Positions 29,263 to 37,430 of a stretch of 64,000 nucleotides of DNA are shown piece after piece. The notes below the pieces were generated by a model. The model was not told the origin of the DNA. It saw only the letters and a list, made by a program, of their open reading frames with translations, and did not search any database. Within the stretch, counting starts at the first letter, position 1. Each line of letters begins with the position of its first letter. A program made the translations under genes and the position numbers. The DNA is from Prevotella sp. 10(H) (lineage in GTDB: Bacteria > Bacteroidota > Bacteroidia > Bacteroidales > Dysgonomonadaceae), in the NCBI RefSeq assembly GCF_000711235.1, contig NZ_JOMI01000004.1, positions 248,001-312,000 on the forward strand, given 5' to 3'.

Positions 29263-31251
29263 ATGAAAATTTTGATAAGATCAATAATAGCAATAATCAT
29301 ATCATCTGCAGCAATCTTTAGCTCTTGCGAGAGTTATCTGGATGTTGACAACTACTTTGATGATCAGATGAAGTTCGATTCTATTTTTCAAAGTAAGCGA
29401 AACCTACAGCGGTATATGTGGGGAATAGCCGAATCATTCCCGGATGAAGGTGAGATTTTTGGGTATGAGCGAACCCCGGGAGTAACTGCGACCGATGAAA
29501 TATTTACACTCATGACTGATGATATATTCAGAGGAAAAGCATTTACTCTTGGAAAGGTAACGGCCGATGATACAAAAAGCATGGGTGTATGGGGCGATAT
29601 GTATAAAAAAATACGTAAAGCCAACCTTATACTTGCCCGTATGGATGAATGTAAAGACCTGACCGCCTTAGATAGACGCGAAATATTAGCATACACACAT
29701 TTTATACGTGCATATGCATATTATCAGTTATTTATGGCCTACGGACCGGTTATAATTGTCGGTGACGAAGTATTTCCAACAAATGAGGAGCCGGAAGCAT
29801 ACAACAGAGGCCGTAATACTTTCGACGAAACCGTTGATTATATATGCAATGAATTTGAAAATGCAGCACAATATCTCCAGAAAGAAGTTCCAATGAGCCT
29901 TTATGGGCGACCTACACAGGGAGCTGCCTATGCTCTTATAGCACGTGTGCGTTTACAGGCTGCCAGTCCGGCATTTAATGGGGGCGATATGGCCAGAAAA
30001 TATTTTGGTAACTGGAAGCGTTCCGAAGATGGAGAATACTATGTTTCTATGAATTATGATGAAAGGAAATGGGCTTTAGCTGCTGCTGCTGCAAAACGTG
30101 TTATGGATATGACACTATACAAATTACATACCGTAGACAGCGACGAGAATACACCTAAGCTTCCGGCAAATGTTCCTAGCGCTAAGTTTCCGGACGGGGC
30201 AGGAGAAATCGATCCGTACAAATCTTATTCACAATTATTTAACGGAGAATCTTTTCCTCAAAGGAATCCTGAACTTATCTGGTCGCGAATGTCTGGACAG
30301 GTGAGAGATTTTACAAGGCAATCTTTTCCTGTATACATGGGCGGATATAATGGAATGGGGTTAACCCAGAAAGTCGTCGATGCATATCGTATGGTAGACG
30401 GTAAAACCATACAGGAAGCCGAAGCGGTAGGAGAATACTCTGAAGAAGGTTTTACAAATGAAAGAAAATCTTTCTCCGGATATGAACTTAATAATAATGT
30501 ATTCAAAATGTATGAAAACAGGGAGATGCGTTTTTATGCCTGTGTTGGATTTAGTGAATGCTTCTGGCCCGCCACATCCACATCCGATAACAGTGTAAAA
30601 AATCAAACTGTAACATATTATGTCGATGCAAGAGGAGGTAAAAACGGTACTAATGCAGACCCAAATAACTACACGCCTACAGGTTATGTATTGAAAAAAT
30701 ATGTACATCCGGATGATGCATGGACTGGTGATGGTAATCAAAGAATGGATAAAGCTTTTCCTATTATACGATATGCCGAAATACTGCTTTCTTATGCGGA
30801 AGCCCTGAATAATCTGACAACCACACATACTGTGGAAATGAGCAGTGGTGAAACTTATACAGTTAGTAGAGATAAAGATGAGATGGCTAAAGCATTTAAT
30901 CAGGTTCGTTTCCGCGCAGGTTTGCCGGGATTGACCAACAGCCAATTAGAGTCGGTCCCTGAAATGTTTAACCAGATCGTAAATGAAAGATTTATTGAGC
31001 TTTTATGTGAAGGCCGCCGTTTCTACGATTTGCGTCGTTGGGGAATATATGAAGAAGAGGATAGTAAACCTATATCAGGGATGAACGCCGAAGCTAAAAG
31101 GGATGAAGGATTCTATACACGTACTGTTATGAGTCAATATGCCGATTATCGTAATCGGGTTGTCGATAAAAAAATGCTATTCCTGCCAATAAATCGGAAT
31201 GAAATACGAAAGGTTCCTAAGCTGGATCAAAATCAAGGCTATGGAGATTAA
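29263..31251 (+). CDS. SusD/RagB-like glycan-binding lipoprotein
   Basis: A 662-residue surface lipoprotein (lipobox FSSC). It shows the usual tetratricopeptide-like helical region (KKIRKANLILARMDEC, AYTHFIRAYAYYQLFMAYG), the GRPTQGAAYALIARVRL segment, and the C-terminal RagB domain with ERFIELLCEGRRFYDLRRWG and LFLPINRNEI. It caps the SusC barrel and binds the substrate. A segment near 430-470 (TVTYYVDARGGKNGTNADPN) is probably a loop specific to this protein. It is longer than the average SusD (about 550). Confidence 0.97.
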   Translation: MKILIRSIIAIIISSAAIFSSCESYLDVDNYFDDQMKFDSIFQSKRNLQRYMWGIAESFPDEGEIFGYERTPGVTATDEIFTLMTDDIFRGKAFTLGKVTADDTKSMGVWGDMYKKIRKANLILARMDECKDLTALDRREILAYTHFIRAYAYYQLFMAYGPVIIVGDEVFPTNEEPEAYNRGRNTFDETVDYICNEFENAAQYLQKEVPMSLYGRPTQGAAYALIARVRLQAASPAFNGGDMARKYFGNWKRSEDGEYYVSMNYDERKWALAAAAAKRVMDMTLYKLHTVDSDENTPKLPANVPSAKFPDGAGEIDPYKSYSQLFNGESFPQRNPELIWSRMSGQVRDFTRQSFPVYMGGYNGMGLTQKVVDAYRMVDGKTIQEAEAVGEYSEEGFTNERKSFSGYELNNNVFKMYENREMRFYACVGFSECFWPATSTSDNSVKNQTVTYYVDARGGKNGTNADPNNYTPTGYVLKKYVHPDDAWTGDGNQRMDKAFPIIRYAEILLSYAEALNNLTTTHTVEMSSGETYTVSRDKDEMAKAFNQVRFRAGLPGLTNSQLESVPEMFNQIVNERFIELLCEGRRFYDLRRWGIYEEEDSKPISGMNAEAKRDEGFYTRTVMSQYADYRNRVVDKKMLFLPINRNEIRKVPKLDQNQGYGD

Positions 31252-31277
31252 AGTATAAACAATTAAAACGATATATA

Positions 31278-32216
31278 ATGAATACTATAATAAAAAAATT
31301 GTTACTCATATCGGCTATTTTCTTCATATTCATTGCCTGTGATGAGAATGAGGCGTTTAAAGAAGAACTTTATAAAAAAGTGATCTGTATACTCAGCAAC
31401 AATGATAAAGTTTTTGAAGTTGAATATGATCTGAATTACGAAGAATCGAGTGGTTACGTTTCGATAAACTGCGGGGGAACTAATCGCATAGATAGAGATG
31501 TATTTGTAGAAATTGAACCTGAAACGGAATTACTGGCTGAATATAACCGATTGCAATATGATACAGCAACTCTTCGCTTTGCAAGAAAATTGCCGGATTG
31601 GCGTTACAGCATTCCTACAATGTCTACAACGCTCAAGGCCGGAGCGCAAAATACTCATAGCGTTATTGAAGTCAAAGTGACACCCGACGGCCTATCGCCA
31701 GACTCTATTTATATGATTCCTTTACGGATAAAAAGTGTTTCAGATTTTGAAGTCAATCCTGATAAGGATAAAGTCCTCTTTCGTGTGCTCATCAAAAACG
31801 ATTATGCCGAGCAAAAAACGACAACATATTATAAAATGAGAGGTACCCAAAGGGATGACCTTGGCAATGACACTCCTGCAATTGGGGTTCCTACCAGTAG
31901 CGATAAGGTATTTTATCCTATCTCGAAAAATAAAGTACGTATGTTGGCAGGCATAAGAGCATTTAAAGATAAAGCACCAACGTTACAGGAGATCGATCAG
32001 ATGGCTATCATTGTGACAATAAATGATGATAATACAATCACTTTAAAGTCGGCGGGATCTCTTCCTCTTGAAATGATTGGTGAGCCTGAGGATAACAGAT
32101 ATGCTGAGGAATCGGGAATGCAGGTATTTTATTTTTCATATAAATATTATTGGGATAATAAGTGGATAATTATGACAGAAAGGTGCACTAGGCAGAAAGA
32201 AGCATTGACAGTGTGA
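31278..32216 (+). CDS. DUF1735/DUF4361-type PUL lipoprotein
   Basis: A 312-residue lipoprotein (lipobox FIAC). The first half resembles DUF1735 (VSINCGGTNRIDRDVFVEIE...LKAGAQNTHSVIEVKV), a beta-sandwich found after SusD in many PULs. The second half, from about residue 175, resembles DUF4361-like sequence (YYKMRGTQRDD, FYPISKNKVRMLAG). Such proteins are taken to be extra surface glycan-binding proteins. It starts 26 bp after susD in the same operon, and a hairpin follows its stop. Confidence 0.75.
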   Translation: MNTIIKKLLLISAIFFIFIACDENEAFKEELYKKVICILSNNDKVFEVEYDLNYEESSGYVSINCGGTNRIDRDVFVEIEPETELLAEYNRLQYDTATLRFARKLPDWRYSIPTMSTTLKAGAQNTHSVIEVKVTPDGLSPDSIYMIPLRIKSVSDFEVNPDKDKVLFRVLIKNDYAEQKTTTYYKMRGTQRDDLGNDTPAIGVPTSSDKVFYPISKNKVRMLAGIRAFKDKAPTLQEIDQMAIIVTINDDNTITLKSAGSLPLEMIGEPEDNRYAEESGMQVFYFSYKYYWDNKWIIMTERCTRQKEALTV

Positions 32217-32224
32217 AAGTTTTT

Positions 32225-32256
32225 ATCTATGGCTTTGTAGTCGCAAAGCCATAGAT
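32225..32256 (+). terminator. Hairpin between lipoprotein and GH92 genes
   Basis: A perfect 13-bp stem (ATCTATGGCTTTG with its complement) and 6-base loop lie 8 bp after the stop. It is followed by ATTTTAAAAATT, with only a short T run. It may be a partial terminator that lowers expression of the enzymes relative to SusCD, or a site of mRNA 3'-end protection. The downstream GH92 starts 23 bp later with no obvious promoter. Confidence 0.6.
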
Positions 32257-32279
32257 ATTTTAAAAATTATTGTTCAATC

Positions 32280-34541
32280 ATGAAAAAATCAATTTTTGTT
32301 TACATTCTTATTTTATTTGTATATAATTCCTCATACGGATATACTCAAAACAAAGATTATGTCAGTTATGTAAATCCTTATGTGGGCAACATAAGCCATC
32401 TGCTTGTACCCACTTATCCTACCGTGCATTTACCCAATAGTATGTTGAGAGTATATCCTCAGCGGGGGGATTTCACTTCGGACCGAATAAATGGTCTTCC
32501 TCTGATTGTAGCAAGCCATAGAGGATGGTCTTGTTTTAATCTGTCGCCATATCAGGGAAATGAAGATGGACTGCGTCCTTCCATTTCTTTTAATTATGAT
32601 AATGAGAAAATTTTACCCTATTATTATAAAGTCGACCTCGACGATCAGAAAATAAAAATTGATTTTGCGCCATCACATCAATCTGCAATTTACCGGATAA
32701 AATATAAAGATGATGAACCGGCCTATCTTATACTTAACTCCGGAAACGGAGACATAGAAATATCGGGAAATACGATCAAAGGCTATCAGAATCTGTGGAA
32801 TAATACACGTGTCTATATTTACATGGAAGTAGATGCAAAGCCTCTGAAAAAAGGAATATTATCAGATAATAAAATAGATACTTCACGCTCATTATCACAG
32901 GGAGACAATGCCTGTGCGGTATTATACTTTGGAGATAAAGCAGGTACACTGAATGTAAGATATGGCGTTTCATTCATAAGCACCGAACAGGCAGAAAAAA
33001 ACCTGCGTCGCGAGATTCCTGATTTCAAGATAGAGAAAGTTATTGACAAAGGGAAACAGATATGGAACGAAGCTTTAGGCAAAATAAAAATAGAAGGAGG
33101 AGAATATAATGATAAGGTTGTTTTTTACACCTCATTATACAGATGTTATGAACGGCCGATAAATATCAGTGAAGACGGCCGTTATTTCAGTGCTTCCGAC
33201 GGAAAAGTGCACGATGACGAAGGACAGGCATTTTATACCGATGACTGGCTATGGGATACATACAGAGCCACTCATCCATTGAGGGTATTGATCGATTCGC
33301 AGGTTGAAGTTGATATAATCCAATCTTTCCTACGCATGGCTGAACAATCACCGAACAATTGGCTGCCGACATTTCCCGAAGTGAACAGAGATTCCCGAAG
33401 AATGAATTGTAACCATGCTATCGCTACAATAGCAGATGCTTGGGTAAAAGGATTACGAGGCTTTGATCTGGCTAAAGGATATGATTACGGAAGAAAATCT
33501 ATAGAGGAAAAAACACTAGCGCCATGGTCGTCAAAGCCAGCCGGGTGGCTCGATAAATTTTATAAAGAAAAAGGATATATTCCTGCCTTAGCGCAAGGAG
33601 AAAAAGAAACTGTTCCGGAAGTAGACGGCTTTGAAAAACGACAAGCTATTCCTGTTACTCTTGGTACAGCTTATGATCAATGGTGCTTGTCTCAGATGGC
33701 CTCCTTTTTAGGAAAGAAAGAAGAAGCCGATTACTATTTAAAGTGCTCATATAACTATCGTAATGTATTCAATCCGGAGACCGGTTTTTTCCATCCCAAA
33801 GATAAAAACGGAAATTTCATTCATCCTTTCGATTATCGTTTTTCCGGAGGATTGGGTGCTCGCGAATATTATGACGAGAATAACGGATGGGTGTACCGTT
33901 GGGATGTTCAGCATAATATAGCGGATCTGGTAGAATTAATGGGAGGAGCGGAAAAGTTTTCCCAAAATCTTGACGATATGTTTAATGAATGGTTAGGAAG
34001 AAGCAAATTCGAATTTTACGCTCAGTTACCCGATCATACCGGTAATGTCGGTCAATTCTCGATGGGTAATGAGCCTTCTTTACATATACCATATTTATAT
34101 AATTATGCTGGTAAACCATGGATGACTCAAAAACGGATACGTCATCTTATAAGACAATGGTTTAGAAATGATTTAATGGGGGTTCCGGGAGATGAAGATG
34201 GAGGCGGATTGTCTGGTTTTGTTGTTTTTTCTCAATTAGGTATATATCCAGTCACTCCCGGTTCACCTACTTATAATATTGGAAGTCCGTTTTTTCCACA
34301 CATAACTATTCAGCTTAGCAACGGCAAAACATTCGAAGTAATAGCCCGTAATTGCTCTGCCGACAATAAATACATCCAATCGGCAAAATTAAATGGTAAA
34401 GTATGGAACAAACCATGGATAAAACATGAGGATATAGCCGATGGAGGAAAACTGGAATTAGTAATGGGAAATGAATGTAATAAAGATTGGGGCAGTGACC
34501 CGGCAGATGTACCACCGTCTGCAAATCCGATGCCTTTTTGA
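32280..34541 (+). CDS. Divergent GH92-family glycosidase
   Basis: A 753-residue secreted protein. Overall design is GH92: YVNPYVGNISHLLVP start, a central WLWDTYRATHPL segment, an ENNGWVYRWDVQHN block aligned with the acid-Glu motif, and GIYPVTPGSPTYNIGSPFFP near the end. Two catalytic-site blocks differ from typical members. The TEG motif reads DEN, and the NDDCGQMSAW block reads DEDGGGLSGF. This points to a separate branch with possibly different linkage or substrate. It follows the SusCD block and precedes the two GH30 genes, so it probably acts on the imported oligosaccharide. Confidence 0.85.
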   Translation: MKKSIFVYILILFVYNSSYGYTQNKDYVSYVNPYVGNISHLLVPTYPTVHLPNSMLRVYPQRGDFTSDRINGLPLIVASHRGWSCFNLSPYQGNEDGLRPSISFNYDNEKILPYYYKVDLDDQKIKIDFAPSHQSAIYRIKYKDDEPAYLILNSGNGDIEISGNTIKGYQNLWNNTRVYIYMEVDAKPLKKGILSDNKIDTSRSLSQGDNACAVLYFGDKAGTLNVRYGVSFISTEQAEKNLRREIPDFKIEKVIDKGKQIWNEALGKIKIEGGEYNDKVVFYTSLYRCYERPINISEDGRYFSASDGKVHDDEGQAFYTDDWLWDTYRATHPLRVLIDSQVEVDIIQSFLRMAEQSPNNWLPTFPEVNRDSRRMNCNHAIATIADAWVKGLRGFDLAKGYDYGRKSIEEKTLAPWSSKPAGWLDKFYKEKGYIPALAQGEKETVPEVDGFEKRQAIPVTLGTAYDQWCLSQMASFLGKKEEADYYLKCSYNYRNVFNPETGFFHPKDKNGNFIHPFDYRFSGGLGAREYYDENNGWVYRWDVQHNIADLVELMGGAEKFSQNLDDMFNEWLGRSKFEFYAQLPDHTGNVGQFSMGNEPSLHIPYLYNYAGKPWMTQKRIRHLIRQWFRNDLMGVPGDEDGGGLSGFVVFSQLGIYPVTPGSPTYNIGSPFFPHITIQLSNGKTFEVIARNCSADNKYIQSAKLNGKVWNKPWIKHEDIADGGKLELVMGNECNKDWGSDPADVPPSANPMPF

Positions 34542-34572
34542 TTTAACCAAAATAATATGTAATAAGAACATC

Positions 34573-35979
34573 ATGAGACTAAAAATTATTTTTTGTGCCA
34601 TTTTTCTAATTCATTTATCGTGTAACGATTCGCCAAAAGTAGAATGGATTTCATCTACAGATGAAAATCGTTGGCAAAAAGAAGAAAAGATTATAATTAA
34701 AGATAAACAACCGAATGTTGAATTAGATATTCAGATAAGTGATCAGAAAGCGCAGCTTATTGACGGATTCGGAGGTTGCTTTAATGAACTGGGCTGGGAT
34801 GCTTTAATGTCACTCACCGAACAGGAAAGGGATAAAATCCTTAAAGATTTATTGAGTCCTGACGGAGTAAACTTAACCTATAACCGCACTCCTATAGGAG
34901 CAAATGATTTTGCTCGCGACTGGTATAGCTATAATGAAACGGCAGATGACTTTGAAATGAAGAATTTCAATATAGATCGCGATAAAACAGGATTAATACC
35001 CTATATAAAAGCTGCACAAGCCATTAATCCGCAGATGAAGCTATGGGCATCACCGTGGAGCCCGCCTGTATGGATGAAAACCACCAGACATTACGCGACG
35101 GCTGCCGGAGATCACAATGATTTTACAAAAGAAAACGAAGTGGAAGGGGATCATTTTATTCAGGAGCCAAAATACTTAGATGCCTACGCCCTGTACTTAT
35201 CCAAATATATCGATTCATATAAGGAAAATGGTATTGATATTTCCATTTTACAGTTCCAAAACGAACCATATACGAAACACCAATGGCCAAACTGCAGTTG
35301 GACTCCAAATGCTATGGCAAACTTTATCGGGAAACATTTAGGGCCTGTATTTGAAAAAAAACATAAGGATGTAGAATTATGGTTTGGCACTTTCAATTGT
35401 AATAAAATGGAGGATCTGGCTACTGTTGTGGAAAATGCAGAAGCCTCAAAATATATCAGGGGAATAGGATTACAATGGGAAGGAAAGGACATAGTAGGTG
35501 AAGTACATAGCAAATATCCGTCTCTGAAGCTTATGCAAACCGAATCGGAGTGCGGCGATGGAGCGAATAATTGGAATTCTGCAGAATATACATGGAGCTT
35601 ATTGAATCGTTATTTAGGGAATGGAGTTAATTATTATTCTTATTGGAATATGGTTCTAGACCATACAGGAAAAAGTACATGGGGATGGAAACAGAATTCT
35701 CTTATATCAATAAATAAAGAAACTAAAGAAGTTGTATATAATCCGGAATATTATATAATGAAACATGTTTCCCACTACGTTAAACCCGGAGCTTACCGGT
35801 TGCAAACCAACGAAAATGATAACCACCTAGCCTTTGTAAATCCTGATAATACAATTATTCTCATTGTAGTTAATAAGGAAGACAGCAATAAAGGAATCAA
35901 GATAGGTGTGAAAAATAAAATAATAGAAGCTGATGTAAAAGCAAAATCTTTCAATACATTCTCTATATCTCTAAAATAA
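34573..35979 (+). CDS. GH30 glycosidase (copy 1)
   Basis: A 468-residue lipoprotein. ATG 34573 is chosen because it starts a lipoprotein signal (lipobox IHLSC); the longer frame would overlap the GH92 gene. It opens with the family 30 motif GFGGCFNELGWDAL. The acid/base is Glu 231 in QFQNEPYTKH and the nucleophile Glu 324 in LMQTESECG. The barrel is followed by a short C-terminal beta-sandwich. GH30 enzymes are retaining and include beta-glucosidase, beta-xylosidase, beta-fucosidase and endo-1,6-glucanase. The subfamily is not assigned. Copy 2 starts 9 bp downstream. Confidence 0.9.
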   Translation: MRLKIIFCAIFLIHLSCNDSPKVEWISSTDENRWQKEEKIIIKDKQPNVELDIQISDQKAQLIDGFGGCFNELGWDALMSLTEQERDKILKDLLSPDGVNLTYNRTPIGANDFARDWYSYNETADDFEMKNFNIDRDKTGLIPYIKAAQAINPQMKLWASPWSPPVWMKTTRHYATAAGDHNDFTKENEVEGDHFIQEPKYLDAYALYLSKYIDSYKENGIDISILQFQNEPYTKHQWPNCSWTPNAMANFIGKHLGPVFEKKHKDVELWFGTFNCNKMEDLATVVENAEASKYIRGIGLQWEGKDIVGEVHSKYPSLKLMQTESECGDGANNWNSAEYTWSLLNRYLGNGVNYYSYWNMVLDHTGKSTWGWKQNSLISINKETKEVVYNPEYYIMKHVSHYVKPGAYRLQTNENDNHLAFVNPDNTIILIVVNKEDSNKGIKIGVKNKIIEADVKAKSFNTFSISLK

Positions 35980-35988
35980 TATTGATTT

Positions 35989-37413
35989 ATGAAAACTAGA
36001 TATGCCGTATTTATAACTTGTATGATGTATGTTCTTTCGACCCATGCCCAGCAAATAGAATGGTTTTCATCTACAAATGAAAGCCGCTGGCAACAGGAAA
36101 AGAAAGTAAAAATAGAAAACAAAAGGTCGGATGTAAAATATGATATTGAAATAAGTGATGATAAAGCTCAGCTTTTCGAAGGATTCGGGGGATGCTTCAA
36201 TGAAATGGGCTGGGATGCATTGATGGCTCTCGACGAAACGGAAAGGAACAAAATTACAGATGATCTGTTTAGCCCCAAAGGAGCAAATTTCAATTATAAC
36301 CGTATGCCTATGGGCGCGAGCGATTACGGGCTAAATTTTTATTCATTTAACGATGTTGCAGATGATCTGAAAATGATCAATTTCAATATAAACCGTGACC
36401 GGTATATTTTGATTCCATTTATAAGAACTGCTCAAAAAGCTAATCCGAACTTCCGTATCTGGGGATCGCCATGGTCTCCTCCTGCATGGATGAAAACAAA
36501 TAACCACTATGCCTCCAACATATATGAAAATGAGAAAGACCTCAACGGCCTTCCGCGTGAAAGAATACTGGAACTACCTACTACAGGATTTAAAATGCAA
36601 AAAGGTTATTTAGAAGCTTATGCTCTTTACTTTGTAAAATATATTCAGGCATATGCAAAAGAAGGAATCAAAGTAGAGGCGGTACATGTACAGAACGAAC
36701 CTTGTTCCAATCATAAGTTCCCGAGTTGTACATGGCGACCCGAAGATATAGCATATTTTATCGGTGAGTTTCTGGGACCAAAGTTCGAGCAAGAGAAAGT
36801 AGATGCGGATATATATTTTGGAACTATAAACAGAAATAATCCTGACTATACACGTGCTGCACTCAAAGATGAGAAGGCAGCCAAATATATAAAAGGAGTA
36901 GGCTTTCAATGGGATGGTAAATATGCAATTCCAACTATACACAAAGAATACCCTCATTTAAAACTTATGCAGACCGAATCTGAGTGTGGAAACGGAGAAA
37001 ACAATTGGGGCTCGGCAGAATATACATGGGGGCTGATAAGTCATTATCTCCGCAACGGAGCCAACACTTATGCTTATTGGAACATGGTACTCGACCATAC
37101 AGGAGTAAGTACATGGGGCTGGAAGCAAAATACTCTCATTTCTGTAAACAAAGAAACTAAAGAAGTAACTTATAATCCGGAATATTACATAATGAAACAT
37201 GTTTCCCATTATGTTATGCCGGGAGCATATCGTCTGGAAGCAAGCGAGGGGAATGATCATCTGGCCTTTTTGAATCCGGACGGTAAAATCATAATTATTG
37301 CTGTGAACAGAGATGATACAGATAAAAAAATAGCGGTAAGCGTGAAAGATAAAGCTATAAATATAAACCTTAAAGCTAAATCATTCAATACGTTTGCATT
37401 ATCCATAAATTAA
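35989..37413 (+). CDS. GH30 glycosidase (copy 2)
   Basis: A 474-residue paralogue of the preceding gene, with long blocks of identity (for example the EYYIMKHVSHYV stretch), so it arose by tandem duplication. The signal peptide is of the soluble type (CMMYVLSTHAQ), so it is probably periplasmic where copy 1 is lipid-anchored. The acid/base is Glu 237 in HVQNEPCSNH and the nucleophile Glu 330 in LMQTESECG. An insertion near 165-200 (YENEKDLNGLPRERILELPT) distinguishes its active-site rim from that of copy 1 and suggests a different fine specificity. Confidence 0.9.
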   Translation: MKTRYAVFITCMMYVLSTHAQQIEWFSSTNESRWQQEKKVKIENKRSDVKYDIEISDDKAQLFEGFGGCFNEMGWDALMALDETERNKITDDLFSPKGANFNYNRMPMGASDYGLNFYSFNDVADDLKMINFNINRDRYILIPFIRTAQKANPNFRIWGSPWSPPAWMKTNNHYASNIYENEKDLNGLPRERILELPTTGFKMQKGYLEAYALYFVKYIQAYAKEGIKVEAVHVQNEPCSNHKFPSCTWRPEDIAYFIGEFLGPKFEQEKVDADIYFGTINRNNPDYTRAALKDEKAAKYIKGVGFQWDGKYAIPTIHKEYPHLKLMQTESECGNGENNWGSAEYTWGLISHYLRNGANTYAYWNMVLDHTGVSTWGWKQNTLISVNKETKEVTYNPEYYIMKHVSHYVMPGAYRLEASEGNDHLAFLNPDGKIIIIAVNRDDTDKKIAVSVKDKAININLKAKSFNTFALSIN

Positions 37414-37430
37414 TAATAAGATTAAAAAAG

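Noticed and set aside
34471-34572. Upstream extension of GH30 copy 1
   Set aside because: It would overlap the GH92 3' end and place the lipoprotein signal internally.
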